A DNA stretch of 64,000 nt, taken from NCBI GenBank assembly GCA_012931725.1, contig CM022951.1, forward strand, positions 39,952,958 to 40,016,957. Reading direction: 5' to 3'. The stretch is from Litsea cubeba. Taxonomy: Eukaryota; Streptophyta; Magnoliopsida; Laurales; Lauraceae. This document shows positions 1 to 10,645 of this stretch, in pieces. The position numbers and the translations under genes were made by a program. Numbering within the stretch: position 1 is the first letter of the stretch; each line of letters begins with the position of its first letter. The notes beneath the pieces were generated by a model. It saw nothing but the letters and a program-made list of their open reading frames with translations. It made no database searches and was not told where the DNA came from.

Positions 1-501
1 CTCTCCAGAAAGGAAGGCCCAAACTTCCTCTCACCGGATGCCATCCGACTTTCCAAGGCCCTTTCCAGATGCCAGCTTCACATCAAGCTCCTTCTTGGAA
101 AGCCCCCGATATGCCGAAAAGCTCTCCGCGAACCACTTCGCAAAGCCGGCAGTACGGGAAGTCAACAACACAGGATAAGAAATCAGGCTGGTGTAGTGTC
201 TTCAGCACTATAGAAAGCCCATGCATTTCTCCCGTCCTGTAAACCTCCAAAGCGCTTCACCATGCTTGAAGGCGCTCCAACAACGCCTTGAGAAAAGCCT
301 AACTGCAAAGCAAAGCGAGAGGGTACATACGGCTGGATGTCGACGAAAAGATGTCTACGGTACACCATCGTGCCGACACGTATGCTGAAAAGCCACTCTC
401 TCTCTGCATTTGTCAAGGAATAATGCCTTCCCGACCCCGCCCTAGTAGAATCTCGGGAGGCACCAAAATCAAAAGCCTTCTTCCGCAACTCCGGAGAAAG
501 C
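1..501 (-). pseudogene. Antisense PMD gene of B, middle of exon 2
   Basis: This is the downstream part of the B copy of the antisense plant-mobile-domain gene, separated from its upstream part (5033-7454) by element D. The reading frame from 524 to 183 encodes sequence equivalent to that of C around 43380-43690 (for example SIRVGTMVYRR and FYSAEDTT). It keeps a GAG codon where C has a TAG stop. The frame ends in a stop at 183-185, where C differs by a short indel and reads on. The rest of the gene (rest of exon 2 and exons 3-5 in C) lies left of the window. The function of the protein in the element is unknown. Confidence 0.7.
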
Positions 502-678
502 TGATGAGAGCCTAAAATATACATTTTAGGCCCTTCAATGTGGACTTTGTAACACTTTAGAATTAGATTATTTAGCTTAATTATGTTATTTCTATGTTTT
601 CAGGAGTTTTAAGAGAATAACCAGAAGATGGAGCTAAAGACGAAGAACAATGGCAAACATCAAAGATCACCCAGGCTT

Positions 679-795
679 ACTGCCTGCTGGCGTCCAGACG
701 CCAGCCATGGGGCGTCTGGACGCCCGACCACAGAATGCAACCCAACCACTGCCTGCTGGCGTCCAGACGCCAGCCATGGGGCGTCTGGACGCCCG
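679..795. repeat. Twice-repeated GC-rich near-palindrome in D 5' LTR
   Basis: GGCGTCCAGACGCC pairs with GGCGTCTGGACGCC across a short CCATGG-centred spacer, and the whole arrangement occurs twice about 60 bp apart. It could form strong hairpins just upstream of the TATA box. The repeated ORF reading through it is a by-product of the repeat. The counterpart in the 3' LTR is at about 4088-4205. Confidence 0.7.
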
Positions 796-851
796 GACCG
801 GGTGAAGTCCGTCTTGGCGCGTTTTGAGAAAGATTTTTAGGACTCTAACTC

Positions 852-859
852 TATAAATA
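852..859 (+). promoter_or_regulatory. TATA box of D 5' LTR
   Basis: TATAAATA stands about 350 bp into the LTR, a reasonable place for the U3/R boundary. It is conserved at 4262-4269 in the 3' LTR. Confidence 0.5.
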
Positions 860-1601
860 TGTTTCCAACTTTGATAAGAGGGAGGAAGATCTTTGGGAAA
901 AGCTCTGGAGCATAGTTTGGGAGAATTGGAAGAAAGCCAATGGTGATTCTGTCAGGGATTCGTCATCAACCTCTCGCCATGTGTAACTAAACTTCTATCT
1001 TAGGGTTCCGATGAAGCCCTAACTTCGTATTATTGGTGATGTATAGGTTTTAGGGTTTTACTTTCAATGCTTTTGGTTATATGACAAGATGTTAATCCAT
1101 TGTTTGGATTTTATTAATGCAATATCCCTTTCTTCTGGTATTTTGATCTTGTGGGTTTGAATACTAAGTTATATAACGGTGCTTTCATGAATGTGTTTGT
1201 TAGATCTAGGATAATCTATGCCATAAGAGATAGGTTATGCCCTGATTTACATCCATATATCGTTATTTGTCGACTTGGTGAAGGTTTGTAACCAGAACAA
1301 GTCTGTTTAGCGTTGATTGTGCAACCCTAGGTCTATACTTGCCATTGTGCGAGGTTAGAGTGGATTCATACCCTGAGATCTTTTCTCTAATTGATTTAAA
1401 CCTTTCTTTTAATTGTTATTTAGGAATTACAAGCACAAACCAGCATTAGTTTTCTATAGGTGAGTTGAGGAATTAGAACCAACCAACTTAGCCTTTTTGT
1501 CCCAGTGGATACGATACTCGGTTAGCATCTTTGCTTTCATAAGTAGAGATATTAGCGGGAGATAATTTATATTTGCAACCCTATTTTAGGACGAACAAAT
1601 T

Positions 1602-1619
1602 TGGCGCCGTTGCCGGGGA
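1602..1619 (+). other. Primer binding site of D (tRNA-Asp type)
   Basis: TGGCGCCGTTGCCGGGGA lies 4 bases after the LTR end and is the standard tRNA-Asp primer site of Athila elements. Confidence 0.8.
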
Positions 1620-1874
1620 CAATTAGCACGGTTGTTTGTTTCTTTTAGTTAGGATATTAGTTTAGTTTCGTTTATCAGTTTTTATTCATTTCCATCTTTT
1701 CTCACATCTTTATTTCTTACTGCAGGTTATTGATGTTAACACAAGAATCTTACAGTTTGTACAGGATTTAAGAGAACTCTTCAAGAAGTTGAGGTTCTAC
1801 TCAATTAGAAGCTCTCCTTTACCTAAAGGACGGTAAGCCTAAACGTTGTGATTCTTCTCATATAACTGCAGTAA

Positions 1875-2140
1875 GTGTGTGTGTGCATGCTTGGTCGTCG
1901 CTCTTGTCATCCAGATTTGATATCTCTAGACCAAGACTTAGAGCGAGTCCTTAGAAAAATAAGATCATCTAAACACTCTTCTGATTATTCACACACAATT
2001 TCAACCATGGCCGAGGAAAGAAAGGAAGATGAGGCTCTTCCTCTTCGGCCCTTGAAGGAGCACTATACTCCTTCGGAATACGCATCACCATCGTGTATTC
2101 AGCTGCCAGCAGTTCCGGCAGCTCAATATGAAATCAAACC
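1875..2140 (+). pseudogene. Athila-like gag, 5' fragment
   Basis: The frame from 1875 encodes an Athila-type gag N-terminus: a start region, MAEERKEDE, then PSCIQLPAVPAAQYEIKPS, a stretch that normally leads into the capsid domain. Homology stops at about 2140, where the next ~420 bp are the downstream part of the same gag in reverse orientation. A gag protein should be several hundred residues, so this is a truncated fragment. The upstream 1620-1874 is untranslated leader. Confidence 0.65.
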
Positions 2141-2560
2141 AAGTACCACTCACTCATATTCTCAAAGAGATCCCATGCCTCATCCTCATTTTTCAGCATG
2201 ATAGATCCCCCACTCGCGGTGACTACCATGTTTCTCCATTCAGGAGACAAGCCATCATAGAAGAATTGAACCAATTGCCACTTGGCGATTTGGTGATGGG
2301 GACACTTCCGAAGAAGATCCTTGAACCTGTCCCACGCCTCATGAAATTGTTCACTATCAGTTTGGGCGAAAGATGTAATGGATCTCCTGTACTGATTAGT
2401 TTTGCCCACTGAGAAATATTTATCCAAAAACTTTTGTTGCAGTTGGGCCCAAGTTGTGATGGAATTCGCTGGTAAAGTACCTAGCCAATACTTAGCTTTG
2501 TCCTTTAGCGAAAACGGAAAAAGAAACATTTTTAGGGCTTTTTGAGTTATTCCTTTCTTT
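2140..2560 (-). pseudogene. Inverted capsid-domain fragment of D gag
   Basis: The opposite strand encodes about 130 residues of a retrotransposon gag capsid domain: LFPFSLKDKAKYWLGTLP, then SITTWAQLQQKFLDKYF, HEAWDRFKDLLRKCPHH and FYDGLSPEWRN. This order is typical of Athila gag. The homology extends a little upstream of the Met at 2529 (KALKMFLF), so the inverted block runs to about 2555. The block is flanked by forward-oriented gag on the left and forward 3' noncoding DNA on the right, so it is an internal inversion. It cannot be translated from the element's own sense RNA. Confidence 0.75.
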
Positions 2561-3902
2561 CTCTTTTTTGTTTTTTGTCGCTAACATTTTGCAGGTTGGT
2601 TCTTTCATGCAAGTTGGGGGGTCTTCCCCTTTTATCTTGTTTCTGCCTCTTTTGTTACGCGATACCCAGGTGATATCCTTCCTTCTACTTTACTTTCCTT
2701 GTCCTTTATCTTATGTTTTGTGTTTTACATTGTGGACAATGTTCGGTTCAGTTGGGTGGGGTATTACCCTTTGGGTTAGTTTTAATAGTTTTTGAGTTTT
2801 TCCTTTTCTTTTTAGTTAAAAAAAAAAAATAGGATTTTTGCTCAGTTTGTTAGTTTTTTTTTTTCGGGGGATTTCTAACCGAGTTTTTTTTATGAAACGA
2901 AGATACCCTGATTTTTGGAACTTTTTGTGAGAAACACGAGAAAAAGGGTTCACTATCTTGTTTTAGGAAACGGGTTTTGAGAAATTGTTGAAATATTGAT
3001 CCATCACTTAACACGTATGTTATAGAGATTTTTGAAATGAGAAGCTATGATTTCCATATTTGTGAGAACTTCAAAACAGTTATGATGGAAAGCCGACCCT
3101 CAGACATACAGTGTTCCGGTTCAACTGTGAACTAATTCGGGTATATGGAAAGGGCTACCTATTGTTGGGGACTGTTAAAAAAAAAAAAAAAAAGATTGTG
3201 ACTAGTTTGGGTTCGTAGCCTTTTTAACCCGAGTCAGTAAGCTCATAGGGGTATTGCCATACCTAGTGCCCTAAGAACGACTGTTTTGGGAGTCATTAGC
3301 TGAATGCTCGTTACATGGGTTAATTAGAAAGCTTAATGGACTTAGGCATTGCACAGTCACATGTCTTAAAAAAAAAAAAAAAAAAAATGTTATCAAGTCC
3401 TTTGGTGAATAATAGTGTGAAAGCCACCATACCTTGAGAGGAATTATGTTAACTTCTACCGAGGTTAGGTGGCCCAGACTTTTGAAAGCAAAAGAAATAT
3501 TTGTGTTTTCACGGAAATTATTAGTGGATCATTTTGCTTTATTGCTTCTATACATACACAATTTTCACCGTGCACGATCAATTTTTCCAGCATGATCTTG
3601 AGGACTTCTAACCAACAGATAGGATTTGTGACCCACATTTGAGATGTGTATTGAAAACCCCATAATCAGGCAATCTGGTGTTTGTAGATATCTTGGTGAA
3701 CGATTCTCTCTGTTTTCATTTTTAGGAATTTTGTGGGTAGATTCACTGCAAACCCTCACGAGACTATAACTCGTCCTCTAGGGGGAACCTAGAGGTTTAA
3801 AGGCTTGCTGCACATGCTAAGTGCAGCCGTGCTCCCTACGAAAGTGGCCTAGTTAGTTTTTATTTCTATTTTAGCTTTGTTCGAGGACTAACAAAGTGTC
3901 AG
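2561..3902. other. Noncoding 3' internal region of D
   Basis: No coding sequence is recognised. It holds several A or T homopolymer runs (about 2818-2830, 3178-3194, 3367-3387) in AT-rich DNA and presumably represents the remnant 3' untranslated region after loss of pol. Confidence 0.5.
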
Positions 3903-3912
3903 TTGGGGGGTG
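3903..3912 (+). other. Polypurine tract of D
   Basis: TTGGGGGGTG directly precedes the 3' LTR start at 3913. This is the expected place for plus-strand priming. Confidence 0.6.
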
Positions 3913-5032
3913 TGATGAGAGCCTAAAATATACATTTTAGGCCCTTCAATGTGGACTTTGTAACACTTTAGAATTAGATTATTTAGCTTAATTATGTTAT
4001 TTCTATGTTTTCAGGAGTTTTAAGAGAATAACCAGAAGATGGAGCTAAAGACGAAGAACAATGGCAAACATCAAAGATCACCCAGGCTTACTGCCTGCTG
4101 GCGTCCAGACGCCAGTCACCGGGCGTCTGGACGCCCGACCACAGAATGCAACCCAACCACTGCCTGCTGGCGTCCAGACGCCAGCCATGGGGCGTCTGGA
4201 CGCCCGGACCGGGTGAAGTCCGTCTTGGCGCGTTTTGAGAAAGATTTTAGGACTCTAACTCTATAAATATGTTTCCAACTTTGATAAGAGGGAGGAAGAT
4301 CTTTGGGAAAAGCTCTGGAGCATAGTTTGGGAGAATTGGAAGAAAGCCAATGGTGATTCTGTCAGGGATTCGTCATCAACCTCTCGCCATGTGTAACTAA
4401 ACTTCTATCTTAGGGTTCCGATGAAGCCCTAACTTCGTATTATTGGTGATGTATAGGTTTTAGGGTTTTACTTTCAATGCTTTTGGTTATATGACAAGAT
4501 GTTAATCCATTGTTTGGATTTTATTAATGCAATATCCCTTTCTTCTGGTATTTTGGTCTTGTGGGTTTGAATACTAAGTTATATAACGGTGCTTTCATGA
4601 ATGTGTTTGTTAGATCTAGGATAATCTATGCCATAAGATAGGTTATGCCCTGATTTACATCCATATATCGTTAATTTGTCGACTCTTGTGAAGGTTTGTA
4701 ACACAGAACAGTACTGTGTTAGGGCGTTGATTGTGCAACCCTAGGTTCTAATACTTGTCCCATGTGTGCGAGGTAGAGTGGATTCATACCCGGAGAATCT
4801 TTTTCTCTAATTGATTTAAAACCTTTCTTTAAGTGTGTTATTTAGGAATTACAACCAATCAAACCAAGCAATTAGTTTTCTATTAGGATTAGTTAGGAAT
4901 TAAGGAACCAACACAACGTAGAGGCCTTTGTCCCAGTGGATACGATACTACTTCGGTTAGCAGCTTGCCTTTCATAAGTCGGATGATTGAGCGGGAGATA
5001 ATTTATAGTTGCAACCCTATTTAGGGACAACA
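3913..5032 (+). repeat. 3' LTR of element D
   Basis: It is a direct copy of 502-1597 with TATAAATA at 4262-4269 and the repeated near-palindrome at about 4088-4205. From about 4660 to its end it differs from the 5' LTR by many one- to three-base indels, unlike its first 740 bp. Confidence 0.85.
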
Positions 5033-7454
5033 AAGCTTTACTGACAGATGCCCCATCTCGACGTCCCTGAAACCGTCGATCCTCATGTGCGGGCAACCAA
5101 AAGTGATTCGGACACTGCTTGCCCTTAGCCAGTCGAAATCATCAGAGGATCATCATCCTGAGCAGCACCCAGCCGATGGAAGCCAGGACAGTGGTATACA
5201 TACCACGAATAAAAGATATGGGCTGAAAATACCCTATTCATGGGAAGCCAAGCCGAACCAGAAAGCAGCAGCCTGCAGTTCGGTACAACAGGTAGGAGTA
5301 AAGAGCTGGCACCAAAGCAAGCTGCTCTCCAAACGCTATCTGACAAGCCGGAAGAATACAATGCGCCTGATGTGCGTTCCATCTCCTCCAGCAAAAACAG
5401 CCTCACCAAGCCAATAAGTGAGGTAAACAAGCGAGATCTCTCCGCAGTGCAATGTCAGGACATATGGCGTTTGTACTAGCATAGAAATCTCTCAACTCTT
5501 CTTGCATGGCCAAGATTTTCTTTGAACTTGGATCCTGAGCTCCGGCTTTCTGGTCAAACGCTGTCAGAAGACTCCCTGCTATCAAAAAAGTTGGGGAATG
5601 AAGAGCTAAAACTCTTCCAACTGCTGGATCTAACTTTCAAAACCCTCCTTCTCCTTCAAAAAATCATAGAAGGCGACAAGCTGAAGTATAGAAGCCTGAA
5701 CTCCTCAGACTGCCCCTCGAGGACCGCTGTCAATCGGCATAAACTCCTCATAGAGTTTTGCCGAGGATGGCAATCCAGTAATGGCGCTCAGCTCTCCTTC
5801 AAAGAAAAACCCAATCTCACCATTCGTCACAACGAAGGTATTGGTTTGAGGGAGGAAGGACTCCAGCATAGCCATGAAGGCCTCGTCGGAAAAGATCACG
5901 GTCTCCCTAAAGGCGCGGACCCGCATCAAAAATCCCGGCTTCCCTTAAAACGGCGCCACAATCAGCAGGACGCGATCAGTCCACGACTTCCACTCAGAGT
6001 CAGCATTGAAAACGACCTCGAAGTCGGAAAGGCTTGATCCAATTGCTGCCGTCACCACTGAAAATACCAAGGCCCACCGGTCCTCAAATCGACCGAAACG
6101 GATAATCAGAGCCCTGTAGCCGCTGGATGGCAATCAACAGTCCATATCAACAGGCGACCTCTCCGTATATCCAGGAGAACCGCCAACAAAAACCCCGGTC
6201 TTGATTACATTTGTCCTTCTCACCCAGCTTGGAGGATCTTCCCTCTTAGGGCACGTGGGGGCAAGGCTCAGAATCGAGACGGTGCGATCAAACGTCGACC
6301 GGGTAGCAACAGTCTTCTTCTCACCATCTGCTGTGAAGGAAAACTGAAAACATCTCCTCTGGTATGTCATGTCATCAGGGACTGCATCACCAAAGAAGAA
6401 GGTAGGCTTGGGCAAAACGCTCTGATCTTCCATCAACCCATGGACGACTGCTTACCATGATCTTATAGAATTCCTCTCCCTTGAGAGTGATCAGTCGCTG
6501 CCTCATCTCATCTCTGTTGAGGGAGTCGCACTCTTCCAGATTTCTCTGTTGAGGGACCTTCTCAAAAGCCTGCTGAACGGCCGGATTAGAAGATCTAGAA
6601 GATCGACGAGGTACGCTTGTAGCAGGCTCTTTACCCTTGTTCGCCTCTGGAGGAACCACCTGAAAAGGATGGAAAAGAAAAAGATCAAACATCAAAATGA
6701 CATAAATCTCGCTAAAAAAAAATCTGGCGAAATTTTTGACATGATGACGGGGCAATTCCGAAGAAAAGGAACTATCCCGAAAGAAATAGAAAGCTTGAAG
6801 ATGGGCTCAACATCGCTGCGAGCTCCGAAACTCCAAACTTTCGAAACCTAAAAGTCTCCGCAAAATCAGGAAGGGCTCAAAATCACTGCGAGCTCCAATT
6901 CCCCAAATTTGCGAAAACTTTCAGGTATGCTATCACATCATGCTAACAAATTTAATTTACAAATTAAAGGCATGCATGAACATCTAGGTTTGCAAAAAAA
7001 AAAAAAATGCATTATCATGATGAGCAAAAAGAAAAAAAAAAGAAAGAAAAAGAAACTTTCTCTAAAAAATAAGAGGGGAAAGAAAACAAAAAAAGAAAGA
7101 AAAGAAACTCTCTCAAAAAAAAAAAAAGGGGGAGGGAAAAAAAAAAGAGAAAAAAAAAATGAGGGCTGGCCCACAGGCCGTGGCCCACAGGCCACGTGGC
7201 CGTACGGCCAGATCCGTACGGATCTGTCCGTACGTCCCACAAAAAAAAAAAAACAAAAAACTTGAAAAAAAAAAAGAAAAGAAAGCAAAAAAAAAAAAAA
7301 AACCGTGTAAAAAAAAAAGAGGGAAGCAAACACGTGGAAAAGAAAAAAAAAGAAGAAAAGAAAAGAAAGAAACAAAAAAAAAAAAGAAAGAACTTTATTT
7401 TTCCTACAATGGAGTTTTCTTGAAAGAAAAAAAGGAGAACTTACTTGAAGCCAT
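5033..7454 (-). pseudogene. Antisense PMD gene of B, exon 1 to middle of exon 2
   Basis: This is the upstream part of the B copy of the antisense plant-mobile-domain gene. The 10-base first exon (7454-7445, ATGGCTTCAA) with its GTAAGT donor is identical to that in C, and the exon 2 acceptor at about 6660 is still an AG. Exon 2 starts with KGKEPATSVPRRSSRSSNP and runs to about 5033, where D interrupts it. The PMD core (EAFMAMLESFLPQTNTFV, ITGLP) is seen near 5700-5930. Many one-base indels shift the frame between about 5040 and 6440, so no protein could be made. Retention of the splice sites in two diverged copies supports a real spliced antisense gene in the family. Confidence 0.75.
6905..7435. 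repeat. Purine-rich low-complexity intron 1 of the B PMD gene
   Basis: The + strand is mostly A with G and holds long A runs. Embedded at about 7165-7238 is a GC-rich stretch of short palindromes, including GGCCGTACGGCC and AGATCCGTACGGATCT. Long Lys- or Phe-rich reading frames here are composition artefacts. C has the same structure at about 45620-45960. Confidence 0.65.
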
Positions 7455-7574
7455 TGATGGAGAAGAAGAAGAAAACTCTTGAAGATCTTGAAGAGAAGGA
7501 CTCTTGGTCTTGAAGCCCTCTTGAGATTATTGCAAAAGAAAGTAATAAGAGCAAGAGATCCCACCTTCTCCTTG

Positions 7575-7583
7575 CTTTTATAG
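7575..7583 (-). promoter_or_regulatory. TATA box of the B antisense PMD gene
   Basis: CTATAAAAG on the - strand lies about 120 bases upstream of the ATG at 7454. It is conserved in C at 46128-46136. Confidence 0.55.
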
Positions 7584-7629
7584 AGGAGAGCAAACCAAAG
7601 AAGGAAAGAAGAAAGAGGTAAGTGTTACT

Positions 7630-7870
7630 AATTAGTAACCTTACCAAAAGAAAGAGATTAGAAAGATTCTTTCCCAAAAGAAAGATATCTTGAACGATTT
7701 TCTCCCAAAAAGAAATCTATGACGGATTCTTTCCCAAAAGAAAGATATCTTGAGATATTCTATCCCAAAAATAAAGGGATCATGAGAGATTCTCTCCAAG
7801 TAAAGATATTCTTGGATATTCTCTATCCAAATGAGATATTTTTGGATATTCTTTACAAAAATGACACCAT
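7630..7870. repeat. Degenerate ~30-37 bp tandem repeat upstream of B PMD gene
   Basis: Repeats of the theme AAAGAAAGATATCTTGA followed by GATTCTTTCCCA recur about six to seven times. The same array is at about 46200-46420 in C. It lies on the promoter side of the antisense gene. Confidence 0.6.
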
Positions 7871-8149
7871 ATGAGATCTAAGCCATTTCAAAAGCTTAAG
7901 GTCCCATGGGTTAGCCCATATGAGCCAGGTTTGACCATATAGGCACACAAAAAAAAAAAAAAAAAAAAAAATAATTTGGGCTTTTAGTCAAAGAGAAATC
8001 CCTCTTACCAAGAGCATACAAAAATGGTTCCATGCCTCTTTTGAGTTGATTGGACCATACAAAAGAAAATTCCAAGCCCCATGAGCTTCCAAAAATCAAA
8101 CCATCCAGCCTCATCTACCAAATTGAGCCAAATTCTTGAAATTGACATT

Positions 8150-8400
8150 CCATCAAACCAAATTCCTGGTCCCCTAACTTGCCACATACAGCCTGTTAGG
8201 TCACAAGACAAAAACCAAAAACCAAACCTGATCCCCTAACTTGCCACATACAGCCTGTTAGGTCACAAGATCAAAACCAAAATTGATCCCCCAACATTCC
8301 ACATACAGCTTGTTGGGTCACACGATCAAACCAAACCCGACCCCCTAACCTGCCACATATAGCCTGTTAGGTCACAAGGTCAAAACCCAATCCACATCCC
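8150..8400. repeat. ~58 bp tandem repeat near the 3' end of B
   Basis: Four units contain CCCCTAACTTGCCACATAC, then AGCCTGTTAGGTCACAAG. The same array is at about 46710-46945 in C. It lies between the antisense gene promoter and the polypurine tract. No coding function is seen from 7870 to 8600. Confidence 0.75.
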
Positions 8401-8600
8401 TGATGTCATCTTCAAAACTTTGCCTCGAGATGGTACGTGATCCCTTTCACTACCATAAAATTCCCCTGGAAGCTCAAAAGGCTACAAATACCAAAAAGAA
8501 AGATTGCTCAAAGACTCTTGGTCAAGTCACAGGCTCTCCTTCAAAAAATCTCTTCGAGGCACATCGACTACAAAAGTTAAGCAACTCGCCGCTGTACCTC

Positions 8601-8611
8601 GAGGGGGCATT
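8601..8611 (+). other. Polypurine tract of B
   Basis: GAGGGGGCATT immediately precedes the LTR start TGTTGACACC. The identical tract is at 47150-47160 in C, which fixes the sense strand of the element. Confidence 0.75.
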
Positions 8612-9339
8612 TGTTGACACCAAAAATGTCACTTTGCCTTTTCAAGATCCAAAGAGCTACATGAAGTCGCAACCTGCCATAAATAGGCAATGCTGCTTCC
8701 AAAAATCAAATCTTGTCAGAATCAAACAAAAACTGCAAGATTCTTCCAGACAGCCAAAAGAGGAGTACACAAGAAGTTTCGGGCCATTTCAAAATCATTT
8801 GGCCTAACTTCGCTTCTCCGACAGCCGAAAAGGAGCTCTCGGCGACAAAGCTCTCCGGGACCATGGTTTCCAAGACAGAGCCTATGGATCATCTTAAAAT
8901 GACTCCAATAGGTTCCCTGTCAAATTTCAAGTCAATCGGACATCGATTGACCGCACATCAAACCGCGACATCTTCATCGCGACAAAAAGCAAGTCTACAG
9001 GTGATAGGACCCCAAACGGCTTCGAAACTCAAACAAAAGCCTATGGTTGGTCTTATTTATTGCTCAGGAGGCTTCACACCAAATTTCAGGTCATTCCGAC
9101 ATCGTTTGGCCCAGTTTCAGCTTCTGACGGAAAATCGGCAGCTCTGCACGACAAAGTCTTCGGCTTTCTCAGGAAATTGGAAACTTTGCAAAATAAAATG
9201 CAAGGATTCTCATCAGGTTTCCTACAAAGAAATTAGGCCAATAAATGGTCAAAATGTCAAGGAAAAGTACAGAAGAAAAAAAGAATCGAAAAACAGCAAA
9301 ACGGACGCAAAACGGACACGAAAGGGGGAAAAACCCCCC

Positions 9340-9425
9340 AGGGTCGCAGACCCTGCGACCCTGGGCCAGGGTCGCCGGCGACCTTGGAACCCGGGGTCGC
9401 CGGGAAAGCCCCGGAAACCCCGGTT
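9340..9425. repeat. GC-rich palindromic block in B LTR
   Basis: CAGGGTCGCAGACCCTG and GGTCGCCGGCGACC form nested inverted repeats. Counterparts are at about 22500-22600, 27505-27615 (with extra units) and 48180-48255. The block varies in unit number between copies. Confidence 0.65.
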
Positions 9426-10059
9426 TCGCCGTTTTTTCGCGATTCGAGGAGCCCAGCCTCTGGTACTTTCCAAAATTCATGCTTTTGAGACACCAAGTCC
9501 TCTGACATCGTCCAAAACACGGGTAAATCATCAAGAGTATCGAAAACAATATTGATCGCCACCCGGTCAACCAAAAAAGTGTGCTTTCTACCCGACCGAT
9601 CGAGAAATCGACAGGACAGATGGCACCGACCCGCTGTTGGCAACAAACACCTGAAATTACATGATCATCTGATGTCGATCTACATGAAGATCCATCGATG
9701 ATCATCAACAGAAGAATCTCAAAAGACGTGGCACGGCCCGCGACTCTTCAGCTGCTCGGCGACCACTTAATGCGATTAATTGACTAGCTTTATTACAATC
9801 ATTAATCCATTTCTTTGGACGGCCCAATCAGAAGCAAGCATTCGGGAGTTACAATTCAAGAGATTCATGGCATTTAACCCATGAAACTCCTCCCATCATG
9901 GCGATTAAAGGCGATTAAATGCCCTCAATCTCCTCCGGCCAATCAGAAGCCAAGAAAAAGGAGTTACAAAATAAATAATTCAATTTTGTAACTCCTCCCA
10001 TTATGCGGCTTAATGACAATAAAAGCCCATAAACCCTCCTAAAAGGCTACCTAAAAGCC

Positions 10060-10067
10060 TATAAATA
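10060..10067 (+). promoter_or_regulatory. TATA box of B 3' LTR
   Basis: TATAAATA sits in GCCTATAAATAGGAG and is conserved in every LTR of the family (21862-21869 on the - strand, 28273-28280, 32414-32421, 48908-48915). Confidence 0.55.
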
Positions 10068-10566
10068 GGAGGGCTCTCCAAGAAGAACAGACACAACATC
10101 AACACACAACATCAACAGACAGCAGACAGAAATCCAGAGAAAGGAAAAAGAGAGAAAACTCTGCGGAAATTCTACACCGGCCACCGCAACAAGGTGACAA
10201 AAGTCCCTTGGGGGGTACCCCCCCCCCAAGGTCCTTGCCTTCTCCTCCTGCCTCCAATGGCTTAGATATGGCTTTTCAGGCCGTCTACTCGGCTTTTTAT
10301 TGGACATAGGACCTTCCTTTTGGTCTTTGTCCTCTAAAAACCCGAGGTTATAGCCAAGCCAAGCGAATCGATAGCATCCTCTGTTCTCATCTGCATGGAT
10401 GATGGCGAAGCCCACATATGGCTTGCGACCGTCAATCTAAAACGAGTCCCCCACAATCTCCTGAGATGTTAGATCCTCCTTTTCTTGCTTTTCATTGTTG
10501 TTCGTATTTTTTCAAAAGAGACAAAAATCACAATTCTTGTCTTTCATTGTTAATAAGGATTGTAAA

Positions 10567-10645
10567 TCGGCTATAAACGCCAAAAATCGGCTATAAATGC
10601 CAAAAGTCGGCTATAAACGCCAAAATCGGCTATAAATGCCAAAAA
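10567..10645 (+). repeat. ~19 bp CGGCTATAAACGCC repeat in B LTR
   Basis: Four units of CGGCTATAAACGCCAAAAAT or close variants. The same motif occurs in all LTRs of the family and in a longer array in the 3' region of C (about 40705-41060). Confidence 0.8.

Larger units (their letters stand above)
502..1597 (+). repeat. 5' LTR of element D
   Basis: This direct repeat is about 1.1 kb and matches 3913-5032. It begins TGATGAGAGCC and ends GACGAACA. It contains two copies of a GC-rich near-palindrome (about 679-725 and 739-795) followed closely by a TATA box. The first ~740 bp are almost identical to the other LTR; the last ~350 bp differ by many short indels. Confidence 0.85.
502..5032 (+). mobile_element. 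Athila-like non-autonomous LTR retrotransposon D
   Basis: Two direct LTRs (502-1597 and 3913-5032) start TGATGAGAG and end in ACA. The primer site after the 5' LTR reads TGGCGCCGTTGCCGGGGA, which matches a tRNA-Asp 3' end as is typical of Athila elements. A purine tract precedes the 3' LTR. Flanks are AAGC at 498-501 and AAGC(T) at 5033-5037; the uninterrupted PMD gene in C has a single AAAGCT here, so this is the target duplication. The internal 2.3 kb holds only broken gag pieces and no protease, RT or integrase, so D must have depended on a relative to move. Confidence 0.85.

Noticed and set aside
628..840. Repetitive peptide frame with TACWRPDASHGASGRP, also 4039-4266
   Set aside because: It is a translation of the near-palindromic LTR repeat upstream of the TATA box, with no support as a gene.
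1598..1625. tRNA gene at the D primer site
   Set aside because: Only the 18-base complement of a tRNA 3' end is present; no cloverleaf can be drawn.
6938..7564. Long Phe-rich (- strand) or Lys-rich (+ strand) reading frames, also at 45590-46291
   Set aside because: They follow from A/G homopolymer runs in intron 1 of the antisense gene; no domain, and they are not conserved as protein between B and C.
9249..9708. Several overlapping frames in the LTRs (also 22443-22873, 27339-27921, 48012-48374)
   Set aside because: They overlap on both strands, cross the GC-rich palindromic block and differ in frame between LTR copies.
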